From an uncultured Lachnospiraceae bacterium (GTDB lineage Bacteria > Bacillota > Clostridia > Lachnospirales > Lachnospiraceae), in the NCBI GenBank assembly GCA_902782815.1, contig CACZOS010000313.1, forward strand, positions 1 through 10,149: DNA of 10,149 bases, in the 5' to 3' direction. Within the stretch, counting starts at the first letter, position 1; each line of letters starts with the position of its first letter. Made by a program: the position numbers and the translations under genes. The notes under the pieces are model-generated. The model saw only the letters and a list, made by a program, of their open reading frames with translations. It was not told the DNA's origin and ran no database searches. This document shows positions 1 through 6,512 of the stretch, one piece after another.

Positions 1-2
1 AA

Positions 3-35
3 GGCAGCCTGGTCTATGATAACGGGGTCGGGTGA
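3..35 (+). CDS. Possible C-terminal tail of an upstream gene cut by the window edge
   Basis: The third forward frame is open from the left edge to a TGA at 33-35 and reads GSLVYDNGVG. It could be the last residues of a gene that begins outside the window, lying 35 bases ahead of the next start codon. Ten residues are far too few to name a family, and chance is a real alternative. Confidence 0.2.
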   Translation, partial: GSLVYDNGVG

Positions 36-70
36 AAAGAATAAAAAAATAAAAAGACAGGAGAAAACAG

Positions 71-1207
71 ATGATTTACAGAGGTTTTCAGGGAATGAAA
101 CTCTCCGCGCTCGGTTTCGGGGCCATGCGCCTTCCGGTAACCGGCGGGACAGACAGCAGAATTGACGAGGCGGCCGCTCTTCGTATGGTGGACACTGCCA
201 TGGAAAAGGGGATCAATTACTATGACACCGCCTGGGGCTATCACGGAGGGAACTCCGAACTGGTCATGGGTAAAGCTCTGTCCCGGTATCCCAGAGACCG
301 GTTCTGTCTGGCTACCAAATTTCCCGGATATGACCCCTCCAACTGGGACAAGGTGGAAGAGATTTTCGAAAAACAGCTGGAGAAGCTGAGGGTGGATTAC
401 TTTGATTTTTACCTCTTCCACAATGTGTGCGAGATGAATATCGATGCCTATCTGAATGATGAAAAATACGGTATCTACAGTTACCTTATAAAACAGAAGG
501 AGAACGGACGTATTAAGCATCTCGGCTTCTCCTGCCACGGAAGCATGGATGTGCTGAAACGTTTTCTTGATGCCTACGGCAAAGATATGGAATTCTGCCA
601 GCTTCAGCTGAATTATCTGGACTGGAGCTTCCAGGCGGGCAAAGATAAAGTTGCCCTTCTGGAGCAGTGGAATATCCCGGTTTGGGTCATGGAACCCCTG
701 AGGGGAGGTAAACTGGCCACACTGGCTTCCCGGGATGAGGAGGAACTGAAGAAACTCCGACCGGATGAGAAGATCCCGGCATGGGCTTTCCGTTTCCTGC
801 AGACCATCCCTTCCGTGACCATGATTCTTTCCGGAATGTCCAGTCAGAGCCAGCTTGAGGAAAACCTTGACACCTTCTCCGAAGAGAGAAAACTTTCCGA
901 GGCAGAGATGGCGGCCCTGCTTGGCATTGCCGAAAAGATGCTCTCGGCAGGTACGGTTCCCTGTACCGCATGCCACTATTGCGTAAGCCACTGTCCGCAG
1001 GAACTGGATATACCGAATCTGTTGAATCTTTATAATGAGCATGCCTATACAGGCGGCGGATTTATCGCCCCCATGGCCTTGAGTGCCCTCCCTGAGGAGA
1101 AACGTCCTCAGGCATGCCTCCAATGCCGCAGCTGTGAGGAAGTCTGTCCCCAGCAGATCAGGATATCGGAGGTATTGGCTGATTTTTCCGAAAAACTCGG
1201 AGGCTGA
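71..1207 (+). CDS. Aldo/keto reductase with C-terminal two-cluster ferredoxin domain
   Basis: A 378-residue cytoplasmic oxidoreductase. Residues 1 to about 290 form an aldo/keto reductase TIM barrel. The family tetrad is visible: D52 and Y57 in YDTAWGYHGGNSE, K83 in ATKFPGY and H117 in YLFHN. The C-terminus carries two 4Fe-4S motifs typical of ferredoxins: C298/C301/C304/C308 with a following Pro, and C349/C352/C355/C359-Pro. This architecture is COG1453-like and common in anaerobic clostridia and archaea. The physiological substrate is usually unknown; electron transfer between NAD(P)H, a carbonyl substrate and ferredoxin is a family-based inference. The start follows an AGGAGA ribosome site about 7 bases upstream. 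It is followed after one base by msrA, so the two are probably co-transcribed. A paralogue lies at 7055-8239. Confidence 0.93.
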   Translation: MIYRGFQGMKLSALGFGAMRLPVTGGTDSRIDEAAALRMVDTAMEKGINYYDTAWGYHGGNSELVMGKALSRYPRDRFCLATKFPGYDPSNWDKVEEIFEKQLEKLRVDYFDFYLFHNVCEMNIDAYLNDEKYGIYSYLIKQKENGRIKHLGFSCHGSMDVLKRFLDAYGKDMEFCQLQLNYLDWSFQAGKDKVALLEQWNIPVWVMEPLRGGKLATLASRDEEELKKLRPDEKIPAWAFRFLQTIPSVTMILSGMSSQSQLEENLDTFSEERKLSEAEMAALLGIAEKMLSAGTVPCTACHYCVSHCPQELDIPNLLNLYNEHAYTGGGFIAPMALSALPEEKRPQACLQCRSCEEVCPQQIRISEVLADFSEKLGG

Positions 1208-1208
1208 T

Positions 1209-1691
1209 ATGAAAGAAATTTATCTGGCAGGAGGATGTTTCTGGGGGCTGCAGAAATTTTTCGATCAGTTCCCGGGAGTTTTGGAAACAGAGGTCGGGTA
1301 TGCCAATGGCCCCGACCGCAAACCCACATATGAGGATGTCTGCGGAAACAGCGGGCATGCGGAGACCGTCCGGATCCGGTATGACGAGAGTCATCTCAGC
1401 CTGACAAAACTCCTGGAATACTATTTCCTGGTGATCGATCCGACTTCCGTAAACCGTCAGGGAAATGATGTGGGTATTCAATATCGTACGGGAATCTATT
1501 ATACGGAAGATGATCAGCTGCCTGAGATCATGGAAGTTTTCGGGAAGGAGCAGGAGAAAGTCGGAGATCCGCTCGCCGTCAAGGTTGAGAAGCTGAAGAA
1601 TTTCTATTCCGCTGAGGAGTATCACCAGAAATACCTGGACAAAAACCCGGGAGGATACTGCCATATCCCGGAGAAATATTTTCATTTATAG
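1209..1691 (+). CDS. msrA: Peptide-methionine (S)-S-oxide reductase MsrA
   Basis: A 160-residue enzyme that reduces the S-epimer of methionine sulfoxide in proteins, using thioredoxin as the usual reductant. The signature GGCFWG places the nucleophilic cysteine at C10. Also visible are the GHAE segment carrying the catalytic glutamate, the FYSAEEYHQKY block, and a GGYCHI motif with a resolving cysteine near the C-terminus. Length is normal for a compact MsrA. A longer in-frame start at 1083 exists, but it would lie inside the reductase gene and add 42 residues of out-of-frame shadow. ATG 1209 has a CGGAGG site at 1198-1203 spaced 5 bases away and gives a start exactly where the family begins. 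It follows the reductase stop by one base, implying translational coupling. No MsrB domain is fused. Confidence 0.96.
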   Translation: MKEIYLAGGCFWGLQKFFDQFPGVLETEVGYANGPDRKPTYEDVCGNSGHAETVRIRYDESHLSLTKLLEYYFLVIDPTSVNRQGNDVGIQYRTGIYYTEDDQLPEIMEVFGKEQEKVGDPLAVKVEKLKNFYSAEEYHQKYLDKNPGGYCHIPEKYFHL

Positions 1692-1702
1692 AAGTATCGG
1701 AT

Positions 1703-1736
1703 AAAGGGGACTGCCACTAAGTGACAGTCCCCTTTT
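1703..1736. terminator. Bidirectional hairpin terminator between msrA and the convergent gene
   Basis: Arms AAAGGGGACTGCCAC (1703-1717) and GTGACAGTCCCCTTT pair over 15 positions with one C-A mismatch and a three-base TAA loop. Four T residues follow on the plus strand and three on the minus strand. Its place between converging stop codons (1691 and 1746) fits a shared terminator. The U tracts are short, so termination strength is uncertain. Confidence 0.75.
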
Positions 1737-1745
1737 AAAATCATA

Positions 1746-2477
1746 TCAGGGCCGGTAACAGTCCGCACCGAAAAAAAGTTCGTGAAAGAAACGCCGGGTG
1801 TTTTCCGGGCCCAAGGCCCTGGTAAAGAGGTCGGTGGATACCCCTCCCTCATCGATGAGCCGGTCCGCGTAATTTTTGTTTTTCTGCCATTTATCCGCCA
1901 GCTCTTTTCCACTCAGGAGGGGAGAGGCCTGTTCCATGGCGATGAAGAGGTCAAGAAATTCAAGGAAACGCCGAATAGCCGTCTCGTCCTGATCCATGGA
2001 AGGAGATTTGGCATAACATACCGGCCGGATATCGTCATACCAGGAAGGTCTGGTGGGAATATCCGGCATATCTTTAAGTTTCCGGGCAAACTGCCTGAAG
2101 GAATCAATTCCTGCTGTATAAATTTCATCTCTTGCGATGGAAAGATCATAGATTTCCAGAAGGAAAAAACGCCTGTCTTTCGAATAGACATAATCTGAAG
2201 AAAAGAGGGGGAGATTTTTGGCATAAGGTGTGATCACAAAGGAACTGAGCTGGTTTTCCTCTGCCTCTGTCACAGTCATGACCAGCAGATTTCCCACCCC
2301 TTCAATATCGAATCTTTTGGCATGGTGAGGTCTGCCATCCACCACAGGATGGGCGATAACCGGATCTGTCGGGCATTCCCTGACAGTATAGGTTCTGCCA
2401 AGTTGTGCCAGGCCCTCTTCAAGTCTTTTGCTGATCATTTTTATATTATGTTTACGAATATCTCTGGTTTCACTCAT
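1746..2477 (-). CDS. Putative ferredoxin-dependent bilin reductase-like protein (PcyA/HY2 superfamily)
   Basis: A 243-residue soluble protein without signal peptide. By eye its second half follows the cyanobacterial PcyA pattern: NLPLFSSD (88-95) then about 15 residues to EIYDLS, matching GLPLFGCD...IADLS; then PSW (144-146), C154, RRFLEFLD (169-176), ASPLLS (184-189), a Lys/Asp-rich stretch near 195-209, and a LG-E--RRFF-ELFFG ending. Length also matches PcyA (about 248). D95 aligns with PcyA Asp105, the bilin-contacting acid; E59 may align with Glu76; the His88 position appears to be Ser78. If the fold is right, it would reduce a linear tetrapyrrole with ferredoxin electrons, but the substrate is unknown. 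The start at 2477 is chosen over an upstream ATG at 2531 because AAAGGAGA lies just ahead of it. The alignment is from memory, not computed. Confidence 0.6.
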   Translation of the reverse strand: MSETRDIRKHNIKMISKRLEEGLAQLGRTYTVRECPTDPVIAHPVVDGRPHHAKRFDIEGVGNLLVMTVTEAEENQLSSFVITPYAKNLPLFSSDYVYSKDRRFFLLEIYDLSIARDEIYTAGIDSFRQFARKLKDMPDIPTRPSWYDDIRPVCYAKSPSMDQDETAIRRFLEFLDLFIAMEQASPLLSGKELADKWQKNKNYADRLIDEGGVSTDLFTRALGPENTRRFFHELFFGADCYRP

Positions 2478-2502
2478 TATAATATCTCCTTTACTCCCAA
2501 TA

Positions 2503-2531
2503 ATCCTAACATTTCGGCCTGCTATCGTCAA
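2503..2531 (-). promoter_or_regulatory. Candidate sigma-A promoter for the bilin reductase-like gene
   Basis: On the minus strand TTGACG (2531-2526) is followed after exactly 17 bases by TAGGAT (2508-2503). Transcription would begin near 2496 and leave a very short leader holding the AAAGGAGA site. Its -35 lies next to or under the upstream part of the divergent promoter, so the two may compete. Confidence 0.45.
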
Positions 2532-2546
2532 TCCGGATGAGGATTG

Positions 2547-2555
2547 TGCTATAAT
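2547..2555 (+). promoter_or_regulatory. Extended -10 promoter for the LRR / YGPP / radical SAM unit
   Basis: TGCTATAAT is a perfect -10 hexamer (2550-2555) with the TGn extension. No good -35 is present at 16-18 bases upstream, which is acceptable for extended -10 promoters. It lies 44 bases ahead of the LRR gene start. Confidence 0.6.
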
Positions 2556-2599
2556 AGTACCATACGAAAAAAAACAAGATCAAAGGAGAGGACGTTTCC

Positions 2600-3532
2600 A
2601 TGTGGCAAAAGATCGAGGAATTCCTGGCATTCAGAGATTCGGAGGGAATAGCGAACAGGGATAAGATCAGGGAAAGACAAAGGATCATCCGAAGACTGGA
2701 AAGCACGGACCGGTCCAGAAGTTTTGAGGAGGCGGAAAAGACTGCCGGAGAGGGGATATTTCCTCCGGGAGTTGTCCTGGAAGGGGATAAGCTCATCGGA
2801 TTCGGAATCCATATCTTTAATGAGGACGTCTATCCCCTGCAAACCTTTGAAATCTATTTCCGAAACTGCGGTCTGGCCGGCCCCCTGGATCTGGCCGGAT
2901 GCAGTGACCTGATCTTCATTGATCTCTATCATAACCGGATTGATGCGATAGATCTGGCCGGAGACACTTCTCTGAGGATTCTGGGTATCCAGGACAACCT
3001 TATCCGTAACCTGGATATAAGGGATCTGCGTTCCCTTCAGGGAGTTGACGCAGGCTGCAATCAGATTTCGGAACTTGATCTTTCAGGCAATCCTGAACTG
3101 GTGGAGTGTTATATCAACGATAATAAATTTAAAAATATCGATATATCAAACAATTCTAAACTGAAATACTTTTACTGTCATAATAATCAAATGGAAAAAC
3201 TGGATACCAGGGCGAATCCCCTGCTCCGTCATCTGAATGCCACGGGTAATCCCATGAGAGAGATTCTTACCCTGGCTCCCCAAAGGGAGGAAAAACGCCC
3301 CCTGGAACTATACGCAGAGGGGCCGGGAACAGTTGGGCTTCGTTATAATCCCGTTTACGATGCCCAGTGGAAAGAAACCGGAAAATGGCAGCAGGCCTAT
3401 TATGCTTATCCCGAAAACGGGGCGGCATTTGACGGATGGTTTGATGAGAAAGGAAGCAGGGCCAATAAAGAACCTGTCTGGGAGGACAGTTACGGAAGCA
3501 GCCGGATCCTTACCGCACGATTCAGCCGTTAG
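2600..3532 (+). CDS. Cytoplasmic leucine-rich-repeat protein with C-terminal InlB-type repeat-like domain
   Basis: A 310-residue protein with no signal peptide or membrane segment. Residues 1-90 are mostly charged and helical. Residues 97-222 hold six leucine-rich repeats of exactly 21 residues, each starting with Asp (D97, D118, D139, D160, D181, D202), of the form DLSGNPxLxxxxxxxNxIxxL. Residues about 235-310 (aromatic, with YAYPENGAAFDGWFDEKG and a closing ILTARF) resemble the InlB B-repeat / bacterial repeat domain usually found on surface proteins. Start supported by AAAGGAG at 2582-2588. It is the first gene of the unit that continues, after 63 bases, with the YGPP-repeat protein and its radical SAM partner. 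A role as a binding or scaffold protein for that system is inference; LRR proteins are general protein-binding modules. Surface-type domains without a secretion signal are odd. Confidence 0.85.
   Translation: MWQKIEEFLAFRDSEGIANRDKIRERQRIIRRLESTDRSRSFEEAEKTAGEGIFPPGVVLEGDKLIGFGIHIFNEDVYPLQTFEIYFRNCGLAGPLDLAGCSDLIFIDLYHNRIDAIDLAGDTSLRILGIQDNLIRNLDIRDLRSLQGVDAGCNQISELDLSGNPELVECYINDNKFKNIDISNNSKLKYFYCHNNQMEKLDTRANPLLRHLNATGNPMREILTLAPQREEKRPLELYAEGPGTVGLRYNPVYDAQWKETGKWQQAYYAYPENGAAFDGWFDEKGSRANKEPVWEDSYGSSRILTARFSR
2888..3265 (+). repeat. Six in-frame 63-base leucine-rich repeats
   Basis: Six consecutive 21-codon units encode residues 97-222 without any indel. The protein pattern is regular while the DNA has diverged between units, suggesting an old, selected array rather than a recent expansion. 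Confidence 0.85.
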
Positions 3533-3595
3533 TTTCAGAAGCAGCTTTTTGATTGAAAAAGCAAGTCAGATAAAGATGACAAAAAGGAGGTATTC

Positions 3596-3943
3596 ATGGT
3601 GGGAAGAGATGAAGAGCTCGAAAAAACCAATAAAGAAAGATCAGGAAAGGAAAAGCTGATCGATCTGATGCATATGGCAGTGGTCTACGGACCTCCGGAG
3701 TACTTCAGGAAAAAACCTGATTCCCGCAAGAAGGATAAGAGGGATGACCATGTATCCTATCCGGAAATTCATGCTCAGCCTCCGAAAGACGGGTCTGATC
3801 CGGATGAGCCGGCTATGGAAGAGGTCTACGGACCTCCGGAAATGTACGACAACTTGGATGAACCTGCCATGGAAACGATATACGGGCCTCCGGAGATGTT
3901 TGAAGAAAACGGATCCGGCGGGAGGTGGGGGAAAGATGAGTAG
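3596..3943 (+). CDS. Small YGPP-repeat protein, probable RiPP precursor peptide
   Basis: A 115-residue, very hydrophilic, Cys-free protein. Three heptad-like motifs stand out: YGPPEYF (31-37), YGPPEMY (78-84) and YGPPEMF (96-102), each preceded by Val or Ile. The last two sit in near-identical 18-residue tandem units starting DEPAME (70-87 and 88-105). Residues 1-27 are charged and helical, with KEKLIDLMHM just before the first motif, as a leader recognised by a maturase could be. The ribosome site AAAGGAGG is ideal at 5 bases from ATG 3596. The stop overlaps the start of the radical SAM/SPASM gene by 8 bases. Gene adjacency plus repeated aromatic-flanked motifs is the usual look of a multi-core ribosomally made, modified peptide. 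No family was recognised; precursor status is inferred, and an adaptor protein is an alternative. Confidence 0.8.
   Translation: MVGRDEELEKTNKERSGKEKLIDLMHMAVVYGPPEYFRKKPDSRKKDKRDDHVSYPEIHAQPPKDGSDPDEPAMEEVYGPPEMYDNLDEPAMETIYGPPEMFEENGSGGRWGKDE
3803..3910 (+). repeat. Two tandem 54-base units encoding DEPAME-xx-YGPPEM cores
   Basis: Units 3803-3856 and 3857-3910 are directly adjacent and translate to DEPAMEEVYGPPEMYDNL and DEPAMETIYGPPEMFEEN. Synonymous differences (gagccggct versus gaacctgcc, ggacctccg versus ggcctccg region) show that the peptide rather than the DNA is conserved. The more distant first motif is at 3686-3706. Confidence 0.85.
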
Positions 3944-4952
3944 AGTCCCCTATCAGCTCAGATCCTGTGTCTGGGAGATTACCCTGGCATGCTGCTTTTC
4001 CTGCAGATACTGCGGGTCGAAGGCCGGTATGGCCAGAGAAAATGAACTGACCACGGAAGAGGCGCTGAAAATCGCCGGACAGCTGGCGGATATGGGATGC
4101 CGGAGAGTCTCTCTGATCGGCGGGGAGGTCTTCATGCGGCCGGACTGGGCTGACATCGTAAAAGCCCTGACGGACCGGGGCGTTAAAGTGCCCATCATCA
4201 CCAACGGATATCTCTTTACTGACAGCCTCTTGTCCCGTCTGATAGCATGTGGGGTGGAATCGGTGGCCGTCTCCCTGGACGGTCCGGAAAGGATTCACGA
4301 CGCCCACCGGCAGACAGGCAGTTTCAGCCGGGCATCCCGGGCCATGGATGCCCTGGCGGAATATGGTATCCCGGTGTCGGTCATCACCACTCTGCACAGC
4401 GAAAATGTTTCCTGTCTGGAGGAAATGTATGAGCTGCTGAAAAAGAAGGATATCTTTGCCTGGCAGCTGCAGGCCTGCTCCCCCATGGGTAATGCCTCGG
4501 AAGGGGAGTTTTCCACAGAGATCGACTTCCGGATTCCCATCCGTTTTGTGGAAGAACATCTGGACAATCCCTGTTTTGCAGTCGGCATCGCCGATAATAT
4601 CGGTTATTATACAGAGTCGGAGGGATATCTCCGGGGAAACACAAGCGGAAAAGCCGTATATCTGGGATGCCGGGCCGGTCTTTCCGCCATCGGCATTGAC
4701 AGTGTGGGAAATGTCCGGGGCTGCGAGTCCATGTATGATGATCGCTTTATCGAAGGGAATCTCCGGGAAAAGAGCCTGTATGAGATCTGGAATGATCCTC
4801 AGGCCTTCGCTTACAACCGTCAGTTTACCCCGGATATGCTGACCGGCAGATGCAAAACCTGTGAATACGGCGACAAATGTGCCGGGGGCTGCAGGTCCTA
4901 CAATTTTTTCACCCATGGAAAGCTCTATGAATCACTGCGGTGCGCAAGGTGA
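3936..4952 (+). CDS. Radical SAM / SPASM-domain peptide maturase
   Basis: A 338-residue iron-sulfur enzyme. The radical SAM cluster motif CX3CX2C is C19, C23 and C26, in LACCFSCRYC, with GGE at 62-64 for S-adenosylmethionine binding. The C-terminal SPASM domain shows C245, C263 after GNVRG, then C306, C309, C315 and C319 (CX2CX5CX3C) and C336, enough to hold two auxiliary 4Fe-4S clusters. Enzymes of this class install carbon-carbon, thioether or other crosslinks in ribosomal peptides or dehydrogenate protein side chains. The start is ATG 3936, inside ATGAGTAG overlapping the upstream stop, with GGAGG at 3921-3925; an in-frame ATG at 3744 would lie within the precursor gene. Only about 10 residues precede the barrel, so no N-terminal PqqD-like recognition domain is fused. 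The adjacent YGPP-repeat protein is the probable substrate. Confidence 0.9.
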   Translation: MSRVPYQLRSCVWEITLACCFSCRYCGSKAGMARENELTTEEALKIAGQLADMGCRRVSLIGGEVFMRPDWADIVKALTDRGVKVPIITNGYLFTDSLLSRLIACGVESVAVSLDGPERIHDAHRQTGSFSRASRAMDALAEYGIPVSVITTLHSENVSCLEEMYELLKKKDIFAWQLQACSPMGNASEGEFSTEIDFRIPIRFVEEHLDNPCFAVGIADNIGYYTESEGYLRGNTSGKAVYLGCRAGLSAIGIDSVGNVRGCESMYDDRFIEGNLREKSLYEIWNDPQAFAYNRQFTPDMLTGRCKTCEYGDKCAGGCRSYNFFTHGKLYESLRCAR

Positions 4953-4960
4953 GACGTCCA

Positions 4961-6376
4961 TCAGGAAGAAGAACCCGAAGCCTTTGTCAGGACCCGGACC
5001 CATCTGAACCGGTTCACGGTGATAGCGTTGGGGATACATTTCAGGAGCTGGTCTGCCTTCAGGAAGCAGAAGGTCACCACCGGCGGGAAATGGAATACAT
5101 AGGCACTCATGGCGGAAAAGGGTATGGTGAAAAGCCACATGAAAAGATTATCCACGATGGCGGTATACCTGGTGGAACCGCCCCCGGCGATGATCCCGCC
5201 CATGACCGGGTACTCATAGCAGGAGCCCACCGTGGTCAGGCTCAGGATAGCCAGAAAACTTAAGGCCAGCGATCGGGTTTCCTCCGAGATATTATAGATA
5301 CTGACAATAGGGCCCCGGAGAATAAAGATCAACAGACCTAAAACTATACCCAGGCAGAGAAATATCCCCTGCATGGTTTTCGTATATGCGCGGATCTTAT
5401 GAAAATCACCCTGGCCGATAGTCTTGCCGGTAACAACAGAGGCGACATTTGCGCAGGATGTGCCCAGGACCACAAAGACCTGGGAAATGGTGACGGCGAT
5501 ACTGTTTGCCGCGATGACCCTTGCGCTGATGTGGCCGAGAACGGCAGTCTGGGCTGCCTGGGCGATACCCCAGAGAAAACCGCTGATGATCACCGGAGCA
5601 GATACCCTGATATAATCACTCAAAAATGTAGTGTCAAAGGAGAAGAGTTCCCTGAACTTCATTTTCAGTTTCCGGTCAATGAAAAGGACATAGACGAGGA
5701 TCAGGACCAGTTCTACCATGCGGCTCACCAGAGTCGCGGCAGCCGCCCCCCGGATTCCCATCTCGGGAGCACCCAGATTTCCATAGATCAGACAGTAGTT
5801 CAGACAGAAGTTTATGCATATGGTGGAGACGGACATGATTGTCCCGATCAAAGCCGTCTCCACAGCCTGAAGAGAAAACATCAGGGCGTGGGAGATGGTG
5901 AAGGGAAGGTAAGTCCAGACCATGATTCTAAGGTAGCGGACACCTTCTTCTATGACGGCCTGATCGCCGGTAAAGACACTGAGCAGCTGTTTGGGGATCA
6001 GCATGGCCAGGATGAAAAAGATCAGGCCTGCCAGAATGGCGAAAATCATTCCTACGGAGATGATCTTTTTGATCTCTCCAATCCTTTTCTGCCCCCAGTA
6101 CTGGGAGGACAGGACGACGATCCCCAGACCTATGGCAGAGGCAATCTGCTGAAGGATAAACTGCAGCTGATTGACCAGAGTGGCGCCGGAAAGGGCCAGT
6201 TCGGTGTAACTTCCCAGCATCAGATTGTCCACCAGATTGACCATGAGAGCCGCAAACTGCTGCAGGGCAATAATGATCAGCAGGCGGAAAAAGGACCGGT
6301 AGAAGGAGCTTTCTGTCACAAAAAGCCCCATATATTTACTTTCTCTGTCTTCGGGAATTATCGGGGATGTGTTCAT
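4961..6376 (-). CDS. MATE-family multidrug / organic cation antiporter
   Basis: A 471-residue integral membrane protein with about twelve hydrophobic segments. Family features include NLVDNLMLGSYTELALSG (47-64) in the first repeat and GAPEMGIRGAAAATLVSR (202-219), the conserved stretch after the sixth helix. MATE proteins export organic cations, drugs or metabolites by sodium or proton antiport. Length is normal and no frame break is seen. The ribosome site before ATG 6376 is poor (AGG about 14 bases upstream), and a shorter start at residue 16 (6331) cannot be excluded; both leave the transmembrane core intact. It converges on the radical SAM gene, the two stops being 8 bases apart with no terminator visible. 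Export of the peptide product is possible by proximity but unproven, since most MATE substrates are small molecules. Confidence 0.93.
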   Translation of the reverse strand: MNTSPIIPEDRESKYMGLFVTESSFYRSFFRLLIIIALQQFAALMVNLVDNLMLGSYTELALSGATLVNQLQFILQQIASAIGLGIVVLSSQYWGQKRIGEIKKIISVGMIFAILAGLIFFILAMLIPKQLLSVFTGDQAVIEEGVRYLRIMVWTYLPFTISHALMFSLQAVETALIGTIMSVSTICINFCLNYCLIYGNLGAPEMGIRGAAAATLVSRMVELVLILVYVLFIDRKLKMKFRELFSFDTTFLSDYIRVSAPVIISGFLWGIAQAAQTAVLGHISARVIAANSIAVTISQVFVVLGTSCANVASVVTGKTIGQGDFHKIRAYTKTMQGIFLCLGIVLGLLIFILRGPIVSIYNISEETRSLALSFLAILSLTTVGSCYEYPVMGGIIAGGGSTRYTAIVDNLFMWLFTIPFSAMSAYVFHFPPVVTFCFLKADQLLKCIPNAITVNRFRWVRVLTKASGSSS

Positions 6377-6437
6377 GGGATCAAGGTACCTGTTATGTTC
6401 AGTCTTAATTGAAATGGGAATCAGTGAGTCTTGGATA

Positions 6438-6443
6438 AGTATA
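6438..6443 (-). promoter_or_regulatory. Candidate -10 box for the MATE gene
   Basis: TATACT on the minus strand lies 62 bases ahead of ATG 6376. The hexamer 17 bases further upstream (TGGAAG) is a weak -35. A perfect palindrome AAACCGGTTT (6450-6459) lies in the spacer region and could be an operator, but ten bases prove little. Confidence 0.25.
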
Positions 6444-6512
6444 CATCAAAAACCGGTTTACTTCCAGGGAATGAAAGAGAATAAAATGTAGAGGTTAAAG
6501 GAGAACATTTTT

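Noticed and set aside
15..20. TATGAT as a -10 box for the first reductase
   Set aside because: The hexamer is good, but the -35 region falls outside the window, so it cannot be supported.
14..1123. Long minus-strand frames opposite the reductase, the radical SAM gene (3813-4916) and plus-strand frame opposite the MATE gene (5399-6412)
   Set aside because: Composition is shadow-like, no ribosome sites or domains are present, and the opposite strands encode clear protein families.
1083..1208. N-terminal extension of msrA from ATG 1083
   Set aside because: The 42 extra residues are an out-of-frame reading of the reductase ferredoxin domain; ATG 1209 has the ribosome site and matches the MsrA N-terminus.
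3544..3562. Hairpin GCTTTTT-GATTG-AAAAAGC between the LRR and YGPP genes as a terminator
   Set aside because: The stem is only seven pairs, mostly A-T, and no T-run follows; at most a weak attenuator.
3744..3935. In-frame upstream extension of the radical SAM gene from ATG 3744
   Set aside because: It lies wholly inside the YGPP-repeat gene in another frame, has no ribosome site, and the family-like sequence starts just after ATG 3936, which has one.
6450..6459. AAACCGGTTT palindrome as an operator
   Set aside because: Only ten bases; a similar AACCGGTT occurs inside the coding region near 8540, so it is not specific to regulatory DNA here.
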